Position numbers and translations under genes: made by a program. Of a stretch of DNA of 64,000 nt, positions 1-12,074 are shown piece by piece; the stretch's first letter is position 1, and every line of letters starts with the position of its first letter. Under the pieces are notes generated by a model. That model was not told the DNA's origin. It did not search any database and saw only the letters and a list, made by a program, of their open reading frames with translations. Source of the stretch: Zea mays (lineage: Eukaryota > Streptophyta > Magnoliopsida > Poales > Poaceae); contig NC_050098.1 of the NCBI RefSeq assembly GCF_902167145.1, forward strand, positions 16,202,501 through 16,266,500, in the 5' to 3' direction.

Positions 1-2990
1 CCCCTACTGCCCTTGCCCCTTTCGGGTAAGGTAGTCCTCCACTAGCTTTCCTAATTAATCAGCCAAGGGCGTCCATAAACCCTTGTGGTGGCACGTGTTT
101 CTCAAGTTAAGCTCTATGTTCCAATTAACATTAATGATCTTGACATGAACATAAATAGAATAACAAAATAACTGGAACATAGATATGATAAATAATTATC
201 TCAAATCCATGTAAAGCAATAGCAAACTACCCAAGTGATTCAGGGGTAAACAAGGTAATGAGATAAACAATCTAGGGTAACCTATTGGGTCCCATCAAAA
301 TTAACATATGCAGATCATTATGATTAATCAGAACATGACTGGGTAAAAAAAGTGATCAAGGGCACAACTTGCCTAGGACTTGAGATTCCAGGTACCAGGA
401 TGATCTTCAAATGACGCGTAGCCTCGCGCTAGTCGTAGCAATACAAACAAACAGTGTATAGGCAAAATTAACATTACACCAAACATAAGAATAAACTGTG
501 TAATAATAATCTATGCGCCGCTATGAGATCGTAGGAACAAGAATCCATAAATTCAGAGTTACGGTTACCAAGTTATGAATTTCTGAAGTTATTAAGCACC
601 TATGATAGATTGATTCAAATGAACATTTTTAATCCAAGTTTCATGGCTAAACACAGGCACTAGGTGATAGATAATATTAGAACAAAATTATTACCACTGG
701 AGTGAATCAATTTGGAGTTATGGATTTTAAATTATGAATTTCTAAAGGTTTTATGTATTTTGTACAAGATTAATTAAGAAATATATTTTAATACCATTTT
801 CATGTTAAAGCAGTATCACCATGTGATAAAAAACATTATTATTAAATTATAGGAACTAGATTGGGTCAATTTGGACAAAATATGAATTTTCTAAGGATTA
901 AATAAGTTCCTAGGTTTATTTTAATACTAAAAACCAATTTCTAGGATTATTTGTTTATTTTCTCTGTTCCCTGGACTTTGCACAATAATACAGAGAAACA
1001 TAGGGGGGTTTGGTAAAAACATCCCTAAGACTCAGGGCGCCCCCAAATACGGACGGCGGGTTGATATTCATTAAATATAGGGGCTCTTGTGAAAAAGCGC
1101 GCGGCGAAAGGGTATGGTTATATATGGGTCGTGCGATCACAGATGGAGGGCTAAGATTAAATCGTTCTCATCCCCAACCGGTATGGCACCAGGACCGTAG
1201 GATCAGAGATCTGTTGCCTAGATTTCAAATATGCTCGATCAGTCACCACCATTGGACTCTGAATGGACGACCCAGATCATGAGCCCGAAGTGGCTACGGG
1301 AGATCTGATCTCCAGCGTCCATTGAGGAACCGACCGCCAGGGACTCTCCTTCTACCTCCGTCGGCCAGCCATGGTAATCGCACACTATCTTCTACCTCTA
1401 GTTCGGCGGCAATAACACCGCACCTGCCCTAGGTCGCGACAAACCCGAGCCCCAGAAACCCCGCCCAAGGAGTAGCATCGGTATGGAGTAGTTGCATGGA
1501 AAGGAGAAGGTAGTTCTCACCAGAAATCCTGTGCGCCGGAGTTGAAGCTCTTAGCCCCGCGACCACATCACCAACGGACAACAGCACGGACCGGAGCACA
1601 CGCGGTAGGTCTTACCTTTGGTGGGGATGCAGGCAAACCCAACCACGACGCGACACGACAGGGCGACTCCGAGGCGACATCAAGGTCATACAAGCAATTC
1701 GTCACGCTCCTGGCCGCGAGTTCGCAAGAACTGGCCACGAGCGGCATCAAAGCCATCTTGCAACGCCCCTAGAGCTCCTTACAAAAACTCTAGCGCCGAG
1801 TACCCCTGGATCCACGCCGTGACGGAGCCAGAGCTCGGTGAGGTGCGGCACCACTGCGGAGTTGGATTCCGGCGAGCCCAATCCACCATACCACCACCGC
1901 GCCACAGAAAACCCCGCCCAGGTCCCAGCGTCCTGCAGTCCTTCTCGACCAGCTAATTCTCGAGCACCGGCGTGTAGCAAGCCCGACTGTGGTAGTCCTT
2001 ACTCTCCTCCACGACCACACACGGTTCCCGGCGACGAGCATGCGGTGGCACTCAAGCACAGCCCAAAGGGTGTTGTTTGATGCAGCCTAGAGTGCGCAAA
2101 GCCCAGGATTTATATCCTACGGAGAGGGTAGAGTCCGCACGGAAGGGGAGAGAGCGATCGATCCAATCCTGGCGGCGAAATCTTAGGAAGACGCTAGTGG
2201 AGTTTGTTGAGATCCCATGTCTGCGTTTGCGAACCAGCGGAGAAGACGGAGCTCAACCAATGAGGCCCACACGTCATGGACCGAACAGACCCGTGTGTAG
2301 ATGAGAGGAGACCGACGTTGCGGGCCCACGCGTCATTGACATCACGCAGGGGTGAGAGCACACAGAGACTGCCATCCATGGCCCACAGGTCGGCGCCGGT
2401 TCCCCCAGATGGCCAGCGCGGTGACGAGGTTGATGGGCTCGCGCCTGGGTTTGCTCAGTTGGGCCGACTAGTTAGTTTCAGCCCAAGCGCAGACTTATGA
2501 TTTTTCCTGTTTCTGTTTTGCATTTCTTTTCTATTTTGAATTTGAATCCAAATCTGCTCTAAATTCACTTCTAATGCACAAATGGAACCCCAACATAATG
2601 TGCAATAATTATATTAATCTATTATGAGCATCTATTTTATAAAAATTGAATTCTAAAGTTCATTCACATATATATATATATATTTATATGTATTTAGTGT
2701 ATAGTATTTTCTTCCCTTTTCTCAATTCTAGATTTTCTTTTAGATTCTAGATTTCTTTTTTTTTGAATTAATATATTTCTTGTCTCTTTATTTTTATATT
2801 GTCACAAAATGCACACCACAAAAATAATATCCAGCATGATGCATAATTTTAATGGCATGTATTCTTTTATTAGTTATTTGCCTTTGAATATGGTGTTCAC
2901 ATGGGATGATGCGTAAAGGGTAAACCCACATAAGGAGAAATTGTTTCTCTATTGATATTATTTCTAACAACTTACAAAGTGGGTGTTACA
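1..2990 (-). repeat. 3' LTR of A1 (partial)
   Basis: Matches 5091-8071 with scattered substitutions and small indels, such as the (TA)n run near 2670. It ends in GGGTGTTACA at 2981-2990. A TATA-like ATATAAAT on the minus strand lies at 2108-2116. Short frames inside the GC-rich 1010-2500 part occur in both LTR copies but match no protein family I recognise, and I do not call them genes. Confidence 0.92.
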
Positions 2991-3029
2991 AATCCTACCC
3001 CCCTTAAAAATAATCTCGCCCTCGAGATT
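2991..3029 (-). promoter_or_regulatory. Polypurine tract plus adjacent hairpin of A1
   Basis: Read on the minus strand, TTAAGGGGGGTAGGATT directly precedes the 3' LTR and is the expected plus-strand primer for reverse transcription. Just upstream of it is a perfect 7-bp inverted repeat, AATCTCG (3012-3018) and CGAGATT (3023-3029), with a 4-nt loop. The same hairpin occurs at the same place in A2 and in the Tekay element. Confidence 0.8.
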
Positions 3030-4226
3030 TGTAAGAAAAGGGATACAATAGGTTTGGTCTAGAATTTTAGTTTCTCATTTGGTTTTGGGAATCAAAGTTT
3101 TGTTCAAGTTTTTACATATGAATATTGTATGTCTAGACATTTATTAGGTCAGATGAGGTACGGTTATGGCAAGTAGAGGCTGTGGCAAGGGTATAATAAG
3201 GAAAGGCTTCATCATGAACTCTGGATCTTGATTCCTCTCGCGATCTAACTTGATCTTTGAAGACTTGAGTTGATGCTTATCTTCCTTTGACGTGGTTGGT
3301 CTTCTTTGGCCTTTATTCTTGGAGTTATCATCCGAGTTAAGGATATATGGTTAAGATAGTTGTCGGTGCTTGGATGGGTAGGCCCAACAAGGTTTACTTT
3401 GCTTTTGGGATAAATGGGTTGGACAACCTATAACATAGGCTAGGTTGTGGTTTCACGGACGAGTTGGTCTAAGACACCAATTCAGGTTTAGCACCCATTT
3501 ATAGGAATATAATCTAATCTATGTTACCAGTATTAACTAACTTGTTTAAGTAAATTAGATTAGAGTAGCTCAACTTAAGGTTAGACTTCGTTAGGTTGGA
3601 TTAATCTATCATATCAGATCAGATCTAGGTTAGATTGTTATGACTAGATAGACTAGATAAAATCTCATTAATTAGATCTTGGTTGTTACTTTAGGATGAG
3701 ATAAGTAGAGTGGTTAGGATAAGATGATTCCTTCAAGATAAGATGAATCTATTGAGATAAGAGAGAATCTTTTAAGATAAGATGGATCTATATGAAATAG
3801 ATACACTTTAATGGAGGATAATCTAGGTTGTTTAGTTATCTCATGAATTTTATTCATTTATATTTATGCCTATATGTATATGTAGATGTAATTGTGGACA
3901 TTACTCCACAACTCATCACACTCAATCAAAGATCCAAATCAGACAAGTATCATAAGAACAAACATTCAAGCATACAAATATTTATATAAAAAATAGTTTT
4001 GTTGTGGTTCCTATGAATAGGTCTCCTATTCCTAAAGTCACTTTAGGCACAGGACTTCAAAGTGTGAAATCCACATTTGTCTTTAGAAAGAAAAGGTAAG
4101 AATAATCAGAGTAAAGTGGAAATAGATGAGAATAGAGTAAGAAAAGTTTAGAAAGAATTAGAGTAGCAGAGTTAAGTAAATATTGGTTGTCCAGTTCTAT
4201 CTAGGTTTCGTCCTACAGTCAACATT
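3030..4226 (-). other. Non-coding interior of A1
   Basis: AT-rich sequence without gag, protease or pol motifs in any frame. Degenerate GATAAGAT/TTAGATTAG-type short repeats occupy 3540-3800. The stretch of roughly 3890-4110 next to the primer site is nearly identical to 50480-50700 in A2, while the rest of the interior has diverged. That pattern suggests this leader segment is kept for a function such as packaging or priming. Confidence 0.75.
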
Positions 4227-4238
4227 CCTCTGATACCA
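4227..4238 (-). other. Primer-binding site of A1 (initiator Met tRNA type)
   Basis: On the minus strand TGGTATCAGAGG starts four bases after the 5' LTR end. It matches the common plant initiator tRNA-Met primer site TGGTATCAGAGC at 11 of 12 positions. Confidence 0.85.
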
Positions 4239-4242
4239 CTTC

Positions 4243-7200
4243 TGTCACACCCGGGTTTCGGGGCACCAAGACCCGGGCGCGAACATCATCACCAGGTGTG
4301 CTGGGACCAAGTCTCACACATATGATGAATCATGGCACAGGATCGAATGTCACAACTTTACTATATAATAGGAGTTCTATACAAAATAAATAATTACGTA
4401 TAAGGAGACAACGGTCCAGCAACCCAAAGTTGACTGGGAGACGACGGCCTAGATCTCTCACGAACTCATCGCAACATCCTCCTTGCGCCTCATCCTGTGG
4501 TACTTGTTCTTGACCTGTGGGGGGTGTGAGACAGCAAGAGTGAGCTCACATACGTTCATCGCTCAACAAGTTGTGGGGAATAATGTGCATGAGCTCGCCA
4601 AAGGTGGGAGCTCACGTGAAGTGTAAGGCTTACCAAAGAGGATGGTTAGAGCTGAGCATTGCTTTTAAAGTTGGTCAAAATTTTATTAGCAATTACTAAG
4701 TATAAGTAAATACCAACCCAATTAAGTAGTAGAACAAAAGTAACAACATCACCTGCGATGCAATGCATATGACAAATTGAATTTAGTTCCATAAGTTAAT
4801 CATCAGAGAGTCCTGAGCTGCTCATGACCGTGAGCTCGGCTAGTATACCAGTTTTACACTCTGCAGAGGTGGTACCCTTTACCCACAAGTCATGTTACCC
4901 ATCTGCCAAGGGATCGCGACTTCCCATACACCTCTACCGAGGAGGCGAGGCAGGGTAACACTACGAGGCATTTACAAAGTTTCACTAGCTTCAGAAAACC
5001 CGCTATAGTTTATAGGAAGCTCCAATGCAGGGTTCTTGCCTGACCGCCATCGCGGCAAAATCAACCAAGGACCTCCCTACACTGACCACTCCCCTACTGC
5101 CCTTGCCCCTTTCGGGTAAGGTAGTCCTCCACTAGCTTTCCTAATTAATCAGCCAAGGGCGTCCATAAACCCTTGTGGTGGCACGTGTTTCTCAAGTTAA
5201 GCTCTATGTTCCAATTAACATTAATGATCTTGACATGAACATAAATAGAATAACAAAATAATTGGAACATAGATATGATAAATAATTATCCCAAATCCAT
5301 GTAAAGCAATAGCAAACTACCAAGTGATTCAGGGGTAAACAAGGTAATGAGATAAACAATCTAGGGTAACCTATTGGGTCCCATCAAAATTAACCTATGC
5401 ACATCATTATGATTAATCAGAACATGATAGGGTAAAAAGAAGTGATCAAGGGCACAACTTGCCTGGGACTTGAGATTCTAGGTACCAGGATGATCTTCAA
5501 ATGACGCGTAGCCTCGCGCTAGTCGTAGCAATACAAACAAACAGTGTATAGGCAAAATTAACATTACACCAAACATAAGAATAAACTGTGTAATAATAAT
5601 CTATGCGCCGCTATGAGATCGTAGGAACAAGAATCCATAAATTCAGAGTTACGGTTACCAAGTTATGAATTTCTGAAGTTATTAAGCACCTATGATAGAT
5701 TGATTCAAATGAACATTTTTAATTCAAGTTTCATGGCTAAACACAGGCACTAGGTGATAGATAATATTAGAACAAAATTATTACCACTGGAGTGAATCAA
5801 TTTGGAGTTATGGATTTTAAATTATGAATTTCTAAAGGTTTTATGTATTTTGTACAAGATTAATTAAGAAATATATTTTAATACCATTTTCATGTTAAAG
5901 CAGTATCACCATGTGATAAAAAACATTATTATTAAATTATAGGAACTAGATTGGGTCAATTTGGACAAAATATGAATTTTCTAAGGATTAAATAAGTTCC
6001 TAGGTTTATTTTAATACTAAAAACCAATTTCTAGGATTATTTGTTTATTTTCTCTGTTCCCTGGACTTTGCACAATAATACAGAGAAACATAGGGGGGTT
6101 TGGTAAAAACATCCCTAAGACTCAGGGCGCCCCCAAATACGGACGGCGGGTTGATATTCATTAAATATAGGGGCTCTTGTGAAAAAGCGCGCGGCGAAAG
6201 GGTATGGTTATATATGGGCCGTGCGATCACAGATGGAGGGCTAAGATTAAATCGTTCTCATCCCCAACCGGTATGGCACCAGGACCGTAGGATCAGAGAT
6301 CTGTTGCCTAGATTTCAAATATGCTCGATCAGTCACCACCATTGGACTCTGAATGGACGACCCAGATCATGAGCCCGAAGTGGCTACGGGAGATCTAATC
6401 TCCAGCGTCCATTGAGGAACCAGCCGCCAGGGACTCTCCTTCTACCTCCGTCGGCCAGCCATGGTAATCGCACGCTATCTTCTACCTCTAGTTCGGCGGC
6501 AATAACACCGCACCTGCCCTAGGTCGCGACAAACCCGAGCCCCAGAAACCCCGCCCAAGGAGTAGCATCGGTATGGAGTAGTTACTTGGAAAGGAGAAGG
6601 TAGTTCTCACCAGAAATCCTATGCGCCGGAGTTGAAGCTCTTAGCCCCGCGACCACATCACCAACGGACAACAGCACGGACCGGAGCACACGCGGTAGGT
6701 CTTACCTTTGGTGGGGATGCAGGCAAACACAACCACGACGCGACACGACAGGGCGGCTCCGAGGCGACATCAAGGGCATACAAGCGATTCGTCACGCTCC
6801 TGGCCGCGAGTTCGCAAGAACTGGCCACGAGCGGCATCAAAGCCATCTTGCAACGCCCCTAGAGCTGCTTACAAAAACTCTAGCGCCGAGTTCCCCTGGA
6901 TCCACGCCGTGACGGAGCCAGAGCTCGGTGAGGTGCGGCACCACTGCGGAGTTGGATTCCGGCGAGCCCAATCCACCATACCACCGCTGCGCCACAGAAA
7001 ACCCCGCCCAGGTCCCAGCGTCCTGCAGTCCTTCTCGACCAGCTAATTCCCGAGCACCGGCGTGTAGCAAGCCCGACTGTGGTAGTCCTTAATCTCCTCC
7101 ACGACCACACACGGTTCCCGGCGACGAGCATGCGGTGGCACTCAAGCACAGCCCAAAGGGTGTTGTTTGATGCGGCCTGGAGTGCGCAAAGCCCAGGATT

Positions 7201-8071
7201 TATATCCTACGGAGAGGGTAGAGTCCGCACGGAAGGGGAGAGAGCGATCGATCCAATCCTGGCGGCGAAATCTTAGGAAGACGCTAGTGGAGTTTGTTGA
7301 GATCCCATGTCTGCGTTTGCGAACCAGCGGAGAAGACGAAGCTCAACCAATGAGGCCCACACGTCATGGACCGAACAGACCCGTGTGCAGATGAGAGGAG
7401 ACCGACGTTGCGGGCCCACGCGTCATTGACATCACGCAGGGGTGAGAGCACACAGAGACTGCCATCCATGGCCCACAGGTCGACGTCGGTTCCCCCAGAT
7501 GGCCAGCGCGGTGACGAGGTTGATGGGCTCACGCCTGGGTTTGCTCAGTTGGGCCGACTAGTTAGTTTCAGCCCAAGCGCAGACTTATGATTTTTCCTAT
7601 TTCTGTTTTGCATTTTCTTTTCTATTTTGAATTTGAATCCAAATCTGCTCTAAATTCACGTCTAATGCACAAATGGAACCCCAACATAATGTGCAATAAT
7701 TATATTAATCTATTATGAGCATCTATTTTATAAAAATTGAATTCTAAAGTTCATTCATATATATATATATATGTATTTAGTGTATAGTATTTTCTTCCCT
7801 TTTCTCAATTCTAGAATTTCTTTTAGATTCTAGATTTCTTTTTTTGAATTAATATATTCCTTGTCTCTTTATTTTTATATTGTCACAAAATGCACACCAC
7901 AAAAATAATATCCAGCATGATGCATAATTTTAATGGCATGTATTCTTTTATTAGTTATTTGCCTTTGAATATGGTGTTCACATGGGATGATGCATAAAGG
8001 GTAAACCCACATAAGGAGAAATTGTTTATCTATTGATATTATTTCTAACAACTTACAAAGTGGGTGTTACA
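4243..8071 (-). repeat. 5' LTR of A1 (3829 bp)
   Basis: Complete LTR with TG...CA ends. As the 5' LTR of a minus-strand element it carries the promoter. A TATA-like ATATAAAT lies at 7198-7206 on the minus strand, in the GC-rich part. The insertion edge at 8071/8072 interrupts a host exon. The expected 5-bp target duplication would be CCATC (8072-8076), but its partner is outside the window. Confidence 0.92.
7198..7206 (-). promoter_or_regulatory. Putative LTR TATA box of A1
   Basis: GATATAAAT on the minus strand, within the 5' LTR and in the element's direction. The same site occurs in the other LTR at 2108-2116. Called from motif and position only. Confidence 0.5.
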
Positions 8072-10772
8072 CCATCAGCAAAAGATTGTTGTATGTCACG
8101 ACAATTGGCACGATGTTCACCAAAGTCAATTATATTTCTACAAATGAAAAGATTGAACATACAACTACGGAAACAACTGTTATTTGTATATATGAGATAC
8201 ATAATTACATAATATATCTGCAAATACTTAACAGTGTATAAACATTGAATTTAATCTACTAAATGGGAATAATGATTTATTGCCTTCAAACATTGAATAA
8301 AACTTAGCAGTATCTATACTATTGCCACGATGTTGATCAATTTGAATAAATAAGAATTAAACATTATGCCAAGTAAAACAATTTGACAAGTATGTACCTG
8401 TCCAATTCAATGACCTTAGAACACAAGTAGGCCCGAAGAGCGCGAGCACATTCTAATTCAGATAGAAAGATGTCTGATGCACAAACACTCCCAATAGGAG
8501 TCTTGTCAAATACTGGGCCAGAGTCATGGTCAACTATGCCACCTGGCACTGTCTGACCTTGCTGCACAAAAAAGGTGAAGTATACGTTAATCATAATATG
8601 TAAACATGAAATGCACGCTATCAAGACAAAAAAATATATATAAGTCAAGCTTAAATACTAATAGTATTAGGTGTAACAGATTCATCAGCCCGAAGAACCT
8701 CATCAATCAACTCTTCAAATGTAGCAGCTAGCTTAGACTGCTTTGTACCAATATTATTCAAACATTGCTTCATAGTGGCAAATATTTTGCCAACCTCTAA
8801 GTCATAATCAATCAACTTAGCTTGGAACTTCTGGCGTTGATGTACAGGAAGCATCTGGATCTTATTTCCCATCAGGTCTTGCATAAGAGGCAGTTGGATG
8901 TTTATATTGGGAAGTCGACCATGTTCATTTGGGTCTTCATCAACTGTTTTTGGCCTCACTGTAGACTGAAGTAAAAATATAATAATGATAGAATAAGAAT
9001 GGTAAAGAAGCAGACAAACAAAGAACATAGTGGGTATGTGATCTAACCTCAAACTGACCAGTAGATGGCGATTTTGAGACATAACAAGTCTCGATGCTGC
9101 TCCGAAACTGATGAAACCGAATGAAAATTAAGAATTATGTATATGGATTGACTCGTGCCATGAATTAAGATCATGATATGACTACTAAAATCATTGGATT
9201 TGTAAATAGTCATAAATAACATTGTTGTAAAAAACAGAAAAAATATGATGTGATGACACCTAACATAGATGACGCCTTGTATTGTGCAAAATGTAAACAC
9301 TACAAACATCAATATAGTATCAAAAAACTGTGCATTAAGCTAAAATTATGATAGAAGAAATGAAGACTCACAGGGCAAACACCAAATGGTTCGCTACCCT
9401 GGCGAGGCTTCCGCTTATCAGCCATTGACAACGCCCTTATGATATTCTTATTAAAATACTTTATGCGCGGATTGCCACTTTTGTTGTTGGGAGCTGCGAC
9501 ATGGTGCAAGTGGTCCAAATAATACAGCTACATAACATATATATATCGTGAGAGTCATGCAAATGAACGTAAACACATAATATATGTATGTATTTTCATA
9601 TTGCAATTGATTAATCTAATAAAAGATTTGCCAAATTAAGTATGAAACTTACAAGAACAACGATGGAACAGCCATATATCGTCGTCGACACATTATTAGT
9701 GCTCCTATTGTGCCATTTCTGGGCAGCTTCACATAGGTCACTAAAAATGAGATGGCACCAATCAATTTGAGGGAACCGCTCCAATTCTTCTGTAAGTAGA
9801 ACCTCATTGTAAGATATCGACCAGCTAGCTGTTGGGAATAGCAGCCGGTTGAAGAGAATAAAAAACATCTGATAGAAAGATCATCATCCTGGCCTAGCCT
9901 CAATCTGTCGTGTAGCTTTGAAATAACAAATTCATCCTTGCTAATATTCGAGGAGAACCGAAGTTTTGTCGCAGCGTTCGCTTCATCAATATTAAGTGGC
10001 TTTCCACCACCCGAATTTGGAAGACCCAATATCAGATGGATAATCTGCTTGGTGATTTTGAGTTCTTTGTCTGGACCAATACGAAGAGTCATGTCTCTGG
10101 GGTCTAGCTTCTACATGAGCCAACAAAGAAGTGTTCGACATCCAATTGCATCGATTGTCATGTCAAGAATACTAGAGAAGCATTTTCTGACTATAGCTTG
10201 ACGTTGCCTTTCATTCAATATCTGAATGGACGCAAGAACATCTCCTGGGTTGCATCTGATGTTGAGTCTCTGTAATGAAAACGTAGATAGATGGATAAAT
10301 ATGTTAATACTTAAATATCACAATTTATGTGTTCTTATTTATACAAAGTTCCTTGGCCTATGACTGTTTTGGATTAATGAACTAAGGTAATGTAGAAAGC
10401 TATATATTTCAGCACATAAGGTATGTATTGTGATTAGATGCATGATTAAAATATTAGAAACGATAAATTTCTGCAATGTTGTAAACTCACATGCGTCTTA
10501 TTTGGGGCATCCATTGTGATATTGCACTTCTTTTTTGGTGGCTCAAAGTCATCATCATCATCCACACTAGGCATAGGAATCTTTTTAGCATCGGCAGCAA
10601 CACCCCTCTTTCTATGCTGCGGAGGATCACCATCACACCGCGTATTTGTAGGGTCTCCAATGTCAGTCGAGCGCGGAATGTCAACACTGAAACATTCTTG
10701 ACTTGACTCAATGATTAAACGCTTTGGATTGGTTGGGGGTCGATCAACCTTCCGCATAATTGAAGCAGCAGC
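8072..10772 (-). pseudogene. Ulp1-family-associated plant protein gene, truncated by A1
   Basis: Seven minus-strand exons join in consistent phase with GT-AG borders: 10491-10772, 9653-10269, 9372-9527, 9048-9107, 8659-8965, 8398-8557 and 8072-8137. The product has an acidic DDDDDFEPPKKK stretch, then a conserved-looking region (LGLPNSGGGKPLNIDEA, QDDDLSIRCF, IYGCSIVVL, KRKPRQGSEPFGVCP). Such text is found, as I recall, N-terminal to Ulp1-like cysteine protease domains in grass proteins, some carried by MULE transposons. The last exon ends in an FGEHRANCRDIQQSFADG-type segment and is cut by the LTR at 8071, so any protease domain is lost or lies beyond the window. Exon 9653-10269 has a TAG stop (10111-10113) and a one-base deletion in a T run near 9868. 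The 5' exons were not found. The family name is inference; the exon structure is direct. Confidence 0.6.
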
Positions 10773-10967
10773 CTACAAAGGAACAATGTAAAACACCTGT
10801 GCTTTATTGAGTTACATCAACATATACACCAATGATTATACGAACTAATTGTACACTCAACACAGTCATACACATTATAATTCATCAATTGTGTTTATAT
10901 GACCCTAACAACATAAATGGTAAGTGAACAAAACATCAAAAAAAATGTATCATTGCATTGTAGAAAT

Positions 10968-11120
10968 TGCCATATACATATATGCAAACCAACAGAATGT
11001 TCATCTAAAACAGTATTTCCTCAGAAAAATATATATTTATGCAGTAGTAGTAGTAGTTAATAAGCAGCAACATAAACATTTATACATGACTAAAACAAAA
11101 CATGCAACCAGAAGTTCAAA
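10968..11120 (+). repeat. 153-bp direct repeat, copy 1
   Basis: Starts TGCCATATACATATATGCA and contains (TAG)n around 11045. It matches 11922-12074 with a handful of substitutions and equal length. Confidence 0.85.
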
Positions 11121-11921
11121 ATTCTGCAGTTCATAACATATTAGTTTACGTGGATATTAGACCCTTACTGTGCATCTGAAACACTTTTTACATAATAAAA
11201 CTCTAATAATTTACTTGAAAAAAAAGCAAACATCCAACTAACTGAATCACATTCTGGAATTGATGTATGTTACTAAACAAGCTCTACAAGTTCTAGACTT
11301 ATGCAGTCTTGTCCCGTTTTTATCTAGAACCGTCTAAATTGTAGATATATGCTTGTTGTTTGACCTCTCTACATATCTAGAACCGCCTAAATTGTTTGGG
11401 CTGGTGACTTAAGTTGAGTGTGATAAGAAAAAGAGGCCAGTTGAGTATGATCTTTATTTCAAGATCCTTGTGCTTTTGGGGTCATTTCAGTGTTTCATTC
11501 TGGTAATTGATGGGTTGATATAATTTTTGTTGCGTTCAAGTAACTATGGTCTCGGTTTGCAAATAACAAAATGAAGAAATAATCTTCTACCATCTATGGT
11601 CTCAAATTGGTGATTATGGTCTCGGTTTCAACAATCATGCTTCAGCTCCCTTTGTCTAACAAGAGAATGTTTTTTGTTTGTAATATTAACTGCAACCTGA
11701 GTAGGAAGTAGCAAACCATGATTGATTGGTTTCCATAGTGCATAAAACAAATTGTGCATTCATATAAGGCATTACAGTTTGGCAATTATTCTGATTTTCT
11801 TATGATCAAATTTGATGTTCAAGGCTAAGAATACCACATACTCGGAAGTGCTGCAAATTTGCTTTCAAGGAGGGAAGGTGAAGCTCCCTATCCCTACCTT
11901 ATATATGAGAGTACTGTAGAC

Positions 11922-12074
11922 TGCCATATACATATATGCAAGCCAACAGAATGTCCATCTAAAACAGTATTTCCTCATAAAAATATATATTTATGCAGTA
12001 GTAGTAGTAGTTAATAAGCAGCAACATAAACTTTTATACATGACTAAAACAAAACATGCAACCAGAAGTTCAAA
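11922..12074 (+). repeat. 153-bp direct repeat, copy 2
   Basis: Second copy, 954 bp downstream of the first and in the same orientation. The sequence between the copies shows no coding or LTR hallmarks, so I read it as a local duplication rather than a mini-LTR element. Confidence 0.85.

Larger units (their letters stand above)
1..8071 (-). mobile_element. Non-autonomous LTR retrotransposon A1 (truncated by window edge)
   Basis: Two long direct repeats flank a short interior: 1-2990 repeats 5091-8071. The full right LTR runs TGTCACACCC...GGGTGTTACA on the plus strand, so it reads TGTAACACCC...GGGTGTGACA on the element's own (minus) strand. A Met-tRNA-type primer site lies beside the right LTR and a polypurine tract beside the left one, which fixes the minus orientation. 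The 1.25-kb interior has no gag or pol, so the element must have relied on proteins supplied in trans. The left LTR lacks its outer 848 bases because the window starts inside it. Element A2 at 46454-54155 belongs to the same family. Confidence 0.92.

Noticed and set aside
1..8071. Tandem segmental duplication of about 5 kb
   Set aside because: The repeat is explained by LTRs: TG...CA ends, primer site and polypurine tract lie in the right places.
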